Position numbers and translations under genes: made by a program. From the NCBI GenBank assembly GCA_934202215.1, contig CAKPXR010000072.1:1-5922 (forward strand): a DNA stretch of 5,922 nt, read 5' to 3'. The stretch is from an uncultured Veillonella sp. GTDB taxonomy: Bacteria; Bacillota; Negativicutes; Veillonellales; Veillonellaceae. The first letter of the stretch is position 1. Each line of letters starts with the position of its first letter. Below are positions 1-5,784 of this stretch, in pieces. The notes below the pieces were generated by a model that saw nothing but the letters and a program-made list of their open reading frames with translations, did not search any database and was not told where the DNA came from.

Positions 1-16
1 AATTAATAACTGCCAT
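1..16 (-). CDS. 5' end of an unidentified gene (partial)
   Basis: Only the first five codons lie in the window (Met-Ala-Val-Ile-Asn, then one base), so no function can be assigned. The start is supported by an excellent ribosome binding site (AGAAAGGAGG, 21-30) four bases before the ATG at 14-16, by a good sigma-A type promoter further upstream (98-126), and by a structured leader between them. This gene is probably its own transcription unit. It lies in the same direction as the 479-aa gene that ends at 127, so read-through from that gene is also possible. Confidence 0.6.
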
Positions 17-20
17 GAGT

Positions 21-30
21 CCTCCTTTCT
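21..30 (-). promoter_or_regulatory. Strong ribosome binding site of the left-edge gene
   Basis: On the minus strand this reads AGAAAGGAGG and lies four bases before the ATG at 14-16. The near-perfect Shine-Dalgarno match is the main evidence that a real gene begins at the window edge. Confidence 0.75.
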
Positions 31-73
31 TACACATCTGTGTAGTATGTTTCATACCTACTATATTTAGTAG
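31..73 (-). repeat. Three abutting inverted repeats in a 5' leader
   Basis: Three perfect inverted repeats follow one another with no base between them. On the plus strand they are TACACA-TC-TGTGTA (31-44), GTATG-TTT-CATAC (45-57) and CTACTA-TATT-TAGTAG (58-73). In the minus-strand transcript each would fold into a hairpin of 5-6 base pairs with a small loop, stacked directly before the ribosome binding site at 21-30. The central hairpin can also extend into its neighbours (GUAG pairing with CUAC around a bulge), so alternative folds are possible. The repeats are seen directly. A role in translation control, mRNA stability or protein binding is inference. The hairpins lack a following T-run, so they do not look like a terminator. 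Confidence 0.6.
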
Positions 74-97
74 TTCATATTTTTTAGGATACGATAT

Positions 98-126
98 ATT
101 TTAAACTAAATACTGTACTTTTACAA
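98..126 (-). promoter_or_regulatory. Probable sigma-A promoter for the left-edge gene
   Basis: On the minus strand a -35 box TTGTAA (126 to 121) is separated by exactly 17 bases from a -10 box TAAAAT (103 to 98), which matches TATAAT at five of six positions. Transcription would begin near position 91 and give a leader of about 75 bases containing the three inverted repeats. The promoter lies immediately after the stop codon of the 479-aa gene. Promoter-like matches are common in AT-rich DNA, but the spacing and context are good. Confidence 0.5.
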
Positions 127-1566
127 TTAGTTTTTATAATCGCTATAATCCTCAATATCAATAGATGTTGTTGGTGGCATTACTTGTGCACCTAATTCAT
201 CTACTGTAGACTTCCAATTCGCAGTTGCTTCTGTAACAGCCTTGATATACGCTTCATCAGCTGCTTGAACAGATGTGATTAGTTGAGCCTCATTGTTAAC
301 ATCTAACACGCGTCGACGTACGCTGCTAAGCATATAACCGAATGACTCATCTGTTTGAACGAGCATGGAAACTTCTTGAATCAATGTTTGACCAATAGTG
401 CTACAGAAGTATGCATACCACATATAGGCTAATTCAGCATCTGGGAACATCCAATAAATGTCCTCTTTTGGTGCTTTTGTAGTAATATCTACATCTACAT
501 GATCTATATGACGTTTAAATGTAAGGAAATAAGCGCCATTTTCAATAAGAGCATTACGACCTAACTCAGAAACTCGGCTGTCGATACAGTAAATACCATC
601 TTGTCCTAATGCTACATCAGTTTGACCACCTGGTAGCAAAATAGAACGCAAAGACAATCCATAATTTAACACCGTGAATACTGGTAATTGAGCAAAGACA
701 CCATGAGGTAATGGAATATAGTTAATTGTTTTCCACTCATCTCCTACGCGTTCACGAAGGCCAACACGCATCTTTTTAATATCATATTTACCATACACAA
801 TTTCGTAAGCCCCTAATGGAGTCCATTCGCGGATTGCTTCTACACGCTTTTGATTCAAGAAGAATTGCAATGCCATATTATTTAAACCCAATTGATTTTG
901 CGCCATTGTAGCGGGTAAGAATAATTGTGCAGTTCCTTCTGGAACAAGATTATGTAAACCATTAGCCACTTCTTCCACAATATCTTCAGAGGATTGGAAC
1001 ATACCAACCGTACCTGTGAAAATATGATCAAAATAGCTGCGATGAGGCCATTGATTAATAATTTGTGCCATCGGATATAAACGTGTCAAAATGCTATAGC
1101 ACACTGGAGATGCCGTATAAAGCACAGCTTTTTTATCTTCATAAGATTGAAGGATTTCTTCAATCATACCTGCGTATTCTTCTACATAAGCATATAAAAC
1201 GAGTTCTCCCGTTTTACTATGGGCTTCAATACTTTCACGAACAGGAGTCTCCCAGATAGTACCAGCATCTAGACCATCTAAAATACCTGTGTCGCTAATA
1301 AAATCAAATAATTCGACTCTAAAGGAAGGACCATATAGAGCTTGGAATGTATTCAAATCATATGGAACAGGGCCAAAAGACTCTACTGTAGATTTTTCTG
1401 CTAACGCATATAAATCATCAGCCGTAACGCCCCACTCACGGGAGCTAGCATTACTAGAAATTAATTGATCTAACACTTTAAAACGCATTAACTCATTTAC
1501 AATATCAATACCTTCAATGCCATGAGTAGCACAAAGGGCAATAAATTCTTCGTTATTTACTTTCAT
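127..1566 (-). CDS. Methylase-like protein of unknown function (degenerate HsdM-like fold)
   Basis: A 479-aa soluble protein with no signal peptide or membrane segment; I do not recognise it as a named family. Residues about 120-250 read like the second half of an N6-adenine DNA methylase of the HsdM type. LVLYAYVEE (122-130) sits where the cofactor-binding strand would be. YFDHIFTGTVG (178-188) is where active enzymes have FDxxxxNPPF. A helix with ANGLHNLVPEG and then LFLPATM (201-221) matches the usual LLKPGGxxxxxLP segment, and ALQFFLNQKRVEAIREW (232-248) matches the RxxLLExxxxxAIIxLP segment. The catalytic (N/D)PP(Y/F) motif and a glycine-rich motif I are not visible, so methylation activity is unlikely. 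Residues about 320-445, with AYMWYAYFCSTIGQTLIQ (380-397), faintly resemble an HsdS target-recognition domain. The ATG starts one base after the nth stop, with a GGAAAGG site (1573-1579) inside the end of nth, which implies an operon and coupled translation. The existence of the gene is firm; the fold is inference. Confidence 0.85.
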   Translation of the reverse strand: MKVNNEEFIALCATHGIEGIDIVNELMRFKVLDQLISSNASSREWGVTADDLYALAEKSTVESFGPVPYDLNTFQALYGPSFRVELFDFISDTGILDGLDAGTIWETPVRESIEAHSKTGELVLYAYVEEYAGMIEEILQSYEDKKAVLYTASPVCYSILTRLYPMAQIINQWPHRSYFDHIFTGTVGMFQSSEDIVEEVANGLHNLVPEGTAQLFLPATMAQNQLGLNNMALQFFLNQKRVEAIREWTPLGAYEIVYGKYDIKKMRVGLRERVGDEWKTINYIPLPHGVFAQLPVFTVLNYGLSLRSILLPGGQTDVALGQDGIYCIDSRVSELGRNALIENGAYFLTFKRHIDHVDVDITTKAPKEDIYWMFPDAELAYMWYAYFCSTIGQTLIQEVSMLVQTDESFGYMLSSVRRRVLDVNNEAQLITSVQAADEAYIKAVTEATANWKSTVDELGAQVMPPTTSIDIEDYSDYKN

Positions 1567-1567
1567 A

Positions 1568-2203
1568 TTAAACCTTTCCAGCTGAAGGACATAAGTGATT
1601 TAAAAAACATTCTTCACATAATGGCTTACGAGCCTTACATAGTTTACGACCATGATAAATCAACCAGTGATGTGCAGCCGCCCAATCCTCTTTAGGAATT
1701 GCCTTCTGCAACTTTAATTCCATCTCTTCTGGTGTTTTAGCAATACCCAGTTTTAATCGGTTAGACACACGGAATACATGAGTATCTACAGCAATCGCTG
1801 GCGTACCAAACAATACAGATACTACTACATTTGCAGTCTTACGACCTACACCAGGTAATTCAACAAGTTGGTCAAACTCCCGTGGCACTTCCCCATGGTA
1901 TTGTTCCACTAGAATCTGACAAGTTGCAATCAAATTTTTTGCTTTAGATTTATAAAGGCCACAGTCCTTAATCAGAGTTTCTAATTTGGTAACCCCAATT
2001 GCTAATATCTTAGCCGGATGATTTAGTTCAGGAAATAACCGTTTAGTAACGATATTAACTCTCTCATCCGTACATTGTGCAGATAATACGACTGCCACTA
2101 ATAATTCAAATTCATTTGTATACTCAAGGGCAGGTTTTGCATCAAAATAATGCTCTTCCAATAATTTCAATTGCTCTGCCTTTATTGCTTTTGTTACACG
2201 CAT
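1568..2203 (-). CDS. nth: Endonuclease III (DNA glycosylase/AP lyase)
   Basis: Base-excision repair enzyme that removes oxidised pyrimidines and nicks the resulting abasic site by beta-elimination. The helix-hairpin-helix LPGVGRKTANVV (116-127) carries the catalytic lysine K122, and VDTHVFRVSNR (139-149) carries the essential aspartate D140. These correspond to K120 and D138 of the E. coli enzyme. The C-terminal 4Fe-4S loop is intact with spacing C-X6-C-X2-C-X5-C (C189, C196, C199, C205). The chosen ATG gives 211 residues, the same length as E. coli Nth, and has the ribosome binding site AGAAAGGAG six bases upstream. An in-frame ATG at 2258-2260 would add 19 residues but has no ribosome binding site and extends before the family N-terminus. 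The gene is followed after one base by the 479-aa methylase-like gene and is divergent from the DUF896 gene. Confidence 0.95.
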   Translation of the reverse strand: MRVTKAIKAEQLKLLEEHYFDAKPALEYTNEFELLVAVVLSAQCTDERVNIVTKRLFPELNHPAKILAIGVTKLETLIKDCGLYKSKAKNLIATCQILVEQYHGEVPREFDQLVELPGVGRKTANVVVSVLFGTPAIAVDTHVFRVSNRLKLGIAKTPEEMELKLQKAIPKEDWAAAHHWLIYHGRKLCKARKPLCEECFLNHLCPSAGKV

Positions 2204-2209
2204 ACAGCT

Positions 2210-2218
2210 CTCCTTTCT
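2210..2218 (-). promoter_or_regulatory. Ribosome binding site that fixes the nth start
   Basis: AGAAAGGAG on the minus strand, six bases before the ATG at 2201-2203. It supports the 211-residue form of endonuclease III over the 230-residue frame opening at 2260, which lacks such a site. Confidence 0.8.
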
Positions 2219-2279
2219 CACTTGTGAAAGTACAGACGCGTACAACTTATATCTTACCATACGTATTCATTTAGTTCTA

Positions 2280-2288
2280 TGTTATAAT
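2280..2288 (+). promoter_or_regulatory. Extended -10 promoter of the DUF896 gene
   Basis: TGTTATAAT contains a perfect TATAAT (2283-2288) preceded by the TGn extension. No good -35 box lies 16-18 bases upstream, as expected for extended -10 promoters. Transcription would begin near 2295, about 32 bases before the ATG at 2327. Confidence 0.6.
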
Positions 2289-2297
2289 AAATCATGT

Positions 2298-2314
2298 TAT
2301 TCTAATATAGAATA
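2298..2314. promoter_or_regulatory. 7-3-7 inverted repeat in the divergent control region
   Basis: TATTCTA-ATA-TAGAATA is a perfect inverted repeat just after the predicted start site of the DUF896 transcript and directly before its ribosome binding site (2316-2322). On the other strand its left arm contains TAGAAT (2304 to 2299), a possible -10 for nth, with TTGACC (2325 to 2320) as a -35 at a short 15-base spacing. It is therefore placed to act as an operator for both genes, or as a leader hairpin for the plus-strand gene. I could not match it to a known operator such as a LexA or Fur box. The function is inference. Confidence 0.4.
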
Positions 2315-2326
2315 CAGGAGGTCAAT

Positions 2327-2596
2327 ATGAGTAATATTAACGATACATTAAAACGCATAAATGAGCTAGCAGCAAAGAAAAAGTCTGGACAACAACTCAC
2401 ACCAGAGGAATTAGCAGAAAAAAAAGAACTTTATGAGGTTTACTTAAGCTTCATTCGAGGCCAAATCACAGATACATTGGACCGTGTTGAATTCGTGGAT
2501 CCAGAAACAGGTGAACGCACTGCTCCTAAACGAGCACTTGAAAACTTAGCTAAAGAAGCTGACCAAGATATTAAAGAACATAAAGATATTCACTAA
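2327..2596 (+). CDS. DUF896 family protein (YnzC-like)
   Basis: A small cytoplasmic protein of 89 residues, highly charged and mostly helical. It matches the DUF896 pattern seen in B. subtilis YnzC: an N-terminal RINELAAKKKSG helix (10-21), then LTPEELAEKKELYEVYLSFIRGQ (a helical hairpin, about 24-46), then the VDPETGERTAP segment (57-67), with a less conserved charged tail. The molecular function of the family is not established. In B. subtilis ynzC is the last gene of the SOS-induced yneA-yneB-ynzC operon, so a link to DNA damage is possible but not shown. AGGAGGT (2316-2322) lies four bases before the ATG, and an extended -10 promoter is at 2280-2288. The gene stands alone, is divergent from nth, and ends just before a strong terminator. 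Confidence 0.9.
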   Translation: MSNINDTLKRINELAAKKKSGQQLTPEELAEKKELYEVYLSFIRGQITDTLDRVEFVDPETGERTAPKRALENLAKEADQDIKEHKDIH

Positions 2597-2601
2597 TATA
2601 A

Positions 2602-2644
2602 AAAAGCGTACGTATAAAGGATATTCCTTAATACGTACGCTTTT
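2602..2644. terminator. Bidirectional intrinsic terminator
   Basis: A perfect 14-bp stem pairs 2602-2615 (AAAAGCGTACGTAT) with 2631-2644. It continues past one A-A mismatch into a further AAGG/CCTT helix (2617-2620 with 2626-2629) and a five-base loop. The stem is flanked by A-runs and T-runs: TTTT lies on the plus-strand side, and TTTTTT follows the hairpin on the minus strand. It sits between two convergent genes, 5 bases after the DUF896 stop and 37 bases after the binding-protein stop, and can terminate both. Confidence 0.92.
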
Positions 2645-2681
2645 CAATTTAGTCTGTATTTAAATTAAAATTATTTCAATA

Positions 2682-3734
2682 TTATTGAGGCCCTTCACCA
2701 GCGATAATACGTTGAGCCTCTACATCAGATAAATCATAATGCAAGAATGTTTTATAGAAATCTTGTGTTTCTTTTACCAAATTTACATCACTAAATAATT
2801 GAGGTTGGATAATTTGACCAGCCCATAAAATTTGTAGCGCAGATTCTGCACTGTAACGGTCCCAGTTAAAAGTACCTACGGGATTGCTATAGACGCGACC
2901 ATTTTGGACTGCTTTAAGGCTTGCCCATTGTGGATCATTCATAAGTTGTTCGATGCCTTTACGAGATTGTGTACCACCAATAATGATGATATCAGGGTTC
3001 GCTTTCACAATTTCTTCAATAGTTACCGTAATTTGTGGACCATCAGCAGTAATAGCATTTTTACCGCCTGCATAGCGAATCCATTCGTCGATAATAGTTT
3101 TGTGACCATCAACCTTTAATAAGTCATCGCCACCTACAATATGCAAGACAGATGGACGATCAGCATCAGAAATGGCTTTTGTTTTATCTTCTGCAAATTT
3201 AATTTTACCATCTAAATATGCAATATATTGTTTTGCGATGTCTGGTGCTTTACCACCTAACACATCAGCCGTAATATTTACAGTTTTACGCAAGCCATCA
3301 TAGTCAGCAAAGTTTACACGCACTGCAGGAATTCCAGCATTACGAGCCATCTCAATTTGACTCTTATTACTTGCTAATACGACTTGAGGATTTACCTTCT
3401 GAATTTCCTCCATTTGTACATCTGTACCTTTTACCGGAGCAGGAATTTCTTTAATACGAGGATATACTTTAGCAAACCATGGTAACCCTTGAACATTTTT
3501 TGTAGTAGATACTAATGTATCGGCACCACCCAGCATCAATACAACTTGGTTATTAGCATGCCACAAATCGGCAACCTTCGTAATATCTTTTGGAATCGTT
3601 ACTTCCGTTCCCTCAATATCTTTCACTACCCGTGTGTCTGATTGCTTACCTTGTGAGGCATTCTCCGTCCCACATCCAGCTACCATTAGCAAAGCCGTCA
3701 TAATAGCTAACAAAAATACAACTATACGCTTCAT
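2682..3734 (-). CDS. ABC importer substrate-binding lipoprotein (FecB/BtuF type)
   Basis: Extracytoplasmic receptor of a metal-chelate importer, 350 residues. The N-terminus is a lipoprotein signal: MKRIVV, a hydrophobic stretch, then the lipobox VAGC with lipidated C21. The mature part has the two-lobed Periplasmic_binding_2 (TroA-like) layout: VTIPKDITKVADLWHANNQ (45-63), DVQMEEIQKVNPQVVLAS (105-122), a linking helix near 165-190, VLHIVGGDDLLKVDG (196-210), and TIEEIVKANPDIIIIGG (238-254). The end, GTFNWDRYSAESALQILWAGQIIQPQLF (287-314), is typical of a subgroup annotated for iron chelates, but nickel- and molybdate-type receptors share the fold, so the ligand is open. An upstream in-frame ATG would add 13 residues before the signal peptide and overlap the ATPase gene. 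The ATG chosen lies two bases after the ATPase stop and has AGAAAGGA eight bases before it. It is the last gene of the operon. Confidence 0.9.
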   Translation of the reverse strand: MKRIVVFLLAIMTALLMVAGCGTENASQGKQSDTRVVKDIEGTEVTIPKDITKVADLWHANNQVVLMLGGADTLVSTTKNVQGLPWFAKVYPRIKEIPAPVKGTDVQMEEIQKVNPQVVLASNKSQIEMARNAGIPAVRVNFADYDGLRKTVNITADVLGGKAPDIAKQYIAYLDGKIKFAEDKTKAISDADRPSVLHIVGGDDLLKVDGHKTIIDEWIRYAGGKNAITADGPQITVTIEEIVKANPDIIIIGGTQSRKGIEQLMNDPQWASLKAVQNGRVYSNPVGTFNWDRYSAESALQILWAGQIIQPQLFSDVNLVKETQDFYKTFLHYDLSDVEAQRIIAGEGPQ

Positions 3735-3736
3735 AC

Positions 3737-4537
3737 TTACATTCCTTTCTGACCTAATTGAGGGATGACGCACACTGTACGATTGACAGTATCGCTATAA
3801 AACAAGCTAAGCTTAGTCTTATAAACAGCCTCTAGCGCTTCTAAGGTCACATCACTAACAGAATCATAAAAATCTATAGATCCGCTACGACATAAACCGA
3901 CTCGACTATTTAACAATAGTGCTTGTTCAGGTAAATGGGTAGTGAAAATAATAGCATAGCCTTGTGAACGTAATTGTTCTATCGTTTCTAGAACTATAAC
4001 TTGGTTACGAATATCTAAAGCAGATGTAGGTTCATCCATCAATAATAGTCGTGTATCTTGTAATAAAGCACGACCAATTGCTACTAATTGACGTTGACCT
4101 CCACTTAAATCACGACAGGGTTTATCCCGTAATGCGGTAATCCCTAGCATCTGCATAATAGCATCAGTTTTATCCAATTCGTCTTTGCTAGGAGATGAAA
4201 ACATACCTGTTCGTAAGGTTGCTCCAAAAGAAATATAGTCACGCACCGTATATGCAATATCTGCGCCAATAATTTGAGGTACAAAAGCAATTAGCTTAGC
4301 CCGTTCTTTAACAGATGCGAACATTAAATCTACACCATTACAATAAATATGTCCCTTTTGGACATGATTAAAGCACATTAAACAACTTAATAATGTAGAC
4401 TTACCCACCCCATTACGACCAAGTAATGCTAGTGCATCTCCAGCTTTTACAGAAAAAGATAAGTCACTAAATATATCAGGTTGTCCTTTACCGTAGGCAA
4501 AGGATATAGCATCAACGACGAGTTCAAACGAATCCAT
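3737..4537 (-). CDS. ABC importer ATP-binding protein (FecE/BtuD type)
   Basis: Cytoplasmic ATPase, 266 residues, that powers the neighbouring permease. All motifs are intact: Walker A GRNGVGKST (40-48), Q-loop glutamine Q88 in FVPQ, signature LSGGQ (144-148), Walker B LLLMDEP (164-170) with catalytic E169, D-loop SALD (172-175), and switch histidine H201. The length and the tail after the switch region fit the FecE/FhuC/BtuD family of metal-chelate importers. Its ATG overlaps the permease stop by one base (TAATG), and GGAGGT (4545-4550) lies seven bases before it, inside the permease gene. The binding-protein gene starts two bases after its stop. The spacing implies one mRNA and coupled translation. 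Confidence 0.95.
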   Translation of the reverse strand: MDSFELVVDAISFAYGKGQPDIFSDLSFSVKAGDALALLGRNGVGKSTLLSCLMCFNHVQKGHIYCNGVDLMFASVKERAKLIAFVPQIIGADIAYTVRDYISFGATLRTGMFSSPSKDELDKTDAIMQMLGITALRDKPCRDLSGGQRQLVAIGRALLQDTRLLLMDEPTSALDIRNQVIVLETIEQLRSQGYAIIFTTHLPEQALLLNSRVGLCRSGSIDFYDSVSDVTLEALEAVYKTKLSLFYSDTVNRTVCVIPQLGQKGM

Positions 4538-5541
4538 TAGAAGTACCTCCGTTGTCTATATAATACCCACGCAAAGAACGGTGTTCCTATAAAACCACAA
4601 AGTATACCTAGTGGAATCTCTGTAGTTGTTAATGACCTCGCAAATAGGTCTGCAAGCATCAAAAATAAGGCACTCACTAAAATGGTTACAGGAATTAGTT
4701 TTTTATGATCATTTCCCACTAACATACGAGATAAATGCGGTATTACCAGACCTACCCAACCAATAGTGCCACTCAAACATACGGCTGCCGCCGTAAGTAA
4801 TGTAGAAATGCCAATGATGACGAGGCGCTCACGATTTACATTAACCCCTAAACTTTGCGCCTCTTGATCAGGGAGAGATAAAATATTAAGCCTCCAGCGT
4901 AATGCTAATACTGCAATTGTTCCTATTATAATAATCGGTAACACATATAATAAATTATCCCATGTCACCTTTGCTAAGCTACCCAATTGCCAATATACGA
5001 TATCTTGTAACTCTGTATCTGGGTCTGCTATATATTTGAGCAAACCTATAATAGCCGCCATAAAACCAGAAACAATAATGCCACATAATACTAAAACAAT
5101 TCTCGATTGATTTTGAATTAGTTTTGGTAAGGTTAAGGTTAAACAAACAGATAAAATACCTCCTAAAAAGGCTAATACGGCCACCCCATATAATGATAGG
5201 TGCATCAATATCCCTATACAGGCTCCTACGCTAGCCCCGTGAGATACACCTAATAAATCGGGCGACACTAAATCATTGCGAAATACGCCTTGGTATGCTG
5301 CACCCGAGACCGCTAATGCAACACCTACTGCAATAGCACCTAATACACGGGGCAGTCGTATCTCCATGACTACGTTATACATAGATGCATCCCATGTAAT
5401 GGGTATTACTAAAAATTTAGATAATAAAATATTAGTGACTTGATCTAAAGGAATGAAAAATCGCCCAATTCCAAGAGAAGCTAAAAAAATACCTAGGCAT
5501 ATAATTAAAGCGATGACCATTGTCCTGACATAATGCTGCAT
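4537..5541 (-). CDS. ABC importer permease (FecCD/BtuC type)
   Basis: Integral membrane permease, 334 residues, expected to have ten membrane helices and to work as a dimer. The FecCD-family hallmarks are all present: MEIRLPRVLGAIAVG (59-73), SGAAYQGVFRNDLVSPDLLGV (79-99), a cytoplasmic coupling region DQEAQSLGVNV (225-235), the GWVGLVIPH segment (261-269), and IPLGILCGFIGTPFF near the C-terminus (309-323). Only one permease gene is present, so a homodimer is likely. The reading frame opens with a TTG at 5551-5553, but that codon overlaps the ribosome binding site TGAGGGA (5546-5552). The ATG at 5539-5541 with that site in front is the better start, and the numbering here uses it. This is the first gene of the operon, ahead of the ATPase and the binding protein. 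The substrate is unresolved between ferric siderophore, haem, cobalamin and other metal chelates. Confidence 0.94.
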   Translation of the reverse strand: MQHYVRTMVIALIICLGIFLASLGIGRFFIPLDQVTNILLSKFLVIPITWDASMYNVVMEIRLPRVLGAIAVGVALAVSGAAYQGVFRNDLVSPDLLGVSHGASVGACIGILMHLSLYGVAVLAFLGGILSVCLTLTLPKLIQNQSRIVLVLCGIIVSGFMAAIIGLLKYIADPDTELQDIVYWQLGSLAKVTWDNLLYVLPIIIIGTIAVLALRWRLNILSLPDQEAQSLGVNVNRERLVIIGISTLLTAAAVCLSGTIGWVGLVIPHLSRMLVGNDHKKLIPVTILVSALFLMLADLFARSLTTTEIPLGILCGFIGTPFFAWVLYRQRRYF

Positions 5542-5545
5542 AAAA

Positions 5546-5552
5546 TCCCTCA
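5546..5552 (-). promoter_or_regulatory. Ribosome binding site that fixes the permease start
   Basis: TGAGGGA on the minus strand with the GAGG core six bases before the ATG at 5539-5541. It favours this ATG over the in-frame TTG at 5551-5553, which has only a T-run upstream. Confidence 0.65.
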
Positions 5553-5648
5553 AAAAAACTAAAACCTCATAAACAATAAATTATTTTCCTTACTATCCTC
5601 GTGAAATATATTTACTAATTCAGCCTAACCTATTAATCTACACTTTAC

Positions 5649-5674
5649 AGTATTAAGATGTGATTTCTAATACT
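5649..5674. promoter_or_regulatory. AGTATTA-N12-TAATACT inverted repeat upstream of the importer operon
   Basis: Perfect 7-bp arms (5649-5655 and 5668-5674) are separated by 12 bases, about 110 bases before the permease start. The repeat overlaps or follows the weak promoter candidate at 5673-5700, where a repressor site would be expected. It does not match a Fur box. Its two-arms-with-gap shape recalls operators of metal regulators of the NikR kind, but the spacing differs from the E. coli site. The repeat is seen directly; the operator role is inference, and chance is possible in AT-rich DNA. Confidence 0.35.
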
Positions 5675-5700
5675 CATATATTCTACCTTTAACTATACAA
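5673..5700 (-). promoter_or_regulatory. Weak promoter candidate for the importer operon
   Basis: On the minus strand TTGTAT (5700 to 5695) lies 16 bases before TATGAG (5678 to 5673), each matching the sigma-A boxes at four of six positions. It is the most plausible pair I found between the upstream terminator and the permease gene, but several other AT-rich pairs are nearly as good. It would give a leader of roughly 125 bases. I see no cobalamin riboswitch or other recognisable riboswitch in that leader. Confidence 0.25.
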
Positions 5701-5747
5701 GATTTTATAAATTAAAAATAATTAGTTTTATTGATGTATACATAAAA

Positions 5748-5781
5748 AAAAGCCAATTGATACATAGATCAATTAGCTTTT
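5748..5781 (-). terminator. Intrinsic terminator of the aminotransferase gene
   Basis: AAAAGC (5748-5753) pairs with GCTTTT (5776-5781) and AATTGAT (5755-5761) pairs with ATCAATT (5768-5774), with one C/A mismatch between them and a six-base loop. On the minus strand the hairpin is followed by eight T residues (5751 to 5744). It begins 21 bases after the stop codon and separates the aminotransferase from the importer operon. Confidence 0.88.
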
Positions 5782-5784
5782 CAC

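Noticed and set aside
1065..1259. Plus-strand open frame of 64 codons inside the 479-aa gene
   Set aside because: It lies wholly antisense to a well-supported gene, has no ribosome binding site, and its translation has no recognisable features.
127..1566. Active restriction-modification system
   Set aside because: The methylase-like protein lacks visible catalytic and cofactor motifs, and no endonuclease or separate specificity subunit is encoded in the window.
2077..2274. Plus-strand open frame of 65 codons over the start of nth
   Set aside because: It is antisense to conserved nth coding sequence, and the hydrophobic translation is an artefact of the complementary strand. There is no ribosome binding site.
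2251..2279. Alternative nth promoter (TGG-TAAGAT with TAGAAC upstream on the minus strand)
   Set aside because: The extended -10 shape is tempting, but TAAGAT matches only four of six positions and the -35 is poor. It is not clearly better than TTGACC/TAGAAT at 2299-2325, so neither is listed as a firm promoter.
2904..3119. Plus-strand open frame of 71 codons inside the binding-protein gene
   Set aside because: Antisense shadow of a clearly conserved lipoprotein gene with no start signals of its own.
5573..5588. Fur-box-like AT-rich stretch before the permease gene (AATAATTTATT on the minus strand)
   Set aside because: Aligned to the 19-bp Fur consensus it matches fewer than half the positions; this is expected by chance in such AT-rich DNA.
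5734..5743. ATGTATACAT palindrome
   Set aside because: A perfect but short 10-bp palindrome directly after the aminotransferase terminator T-run. There is no second copy and no clear promoter beside it, so I give it no function.
5542..5747. Cobalamin or other riboswitch in the importer leader
   Set aside because: BtuCD-type importers often have a B12 riboswitch, but I see no B12-box-like conserved core and no terminator or sequestering helix before the permease ribosome binding site.
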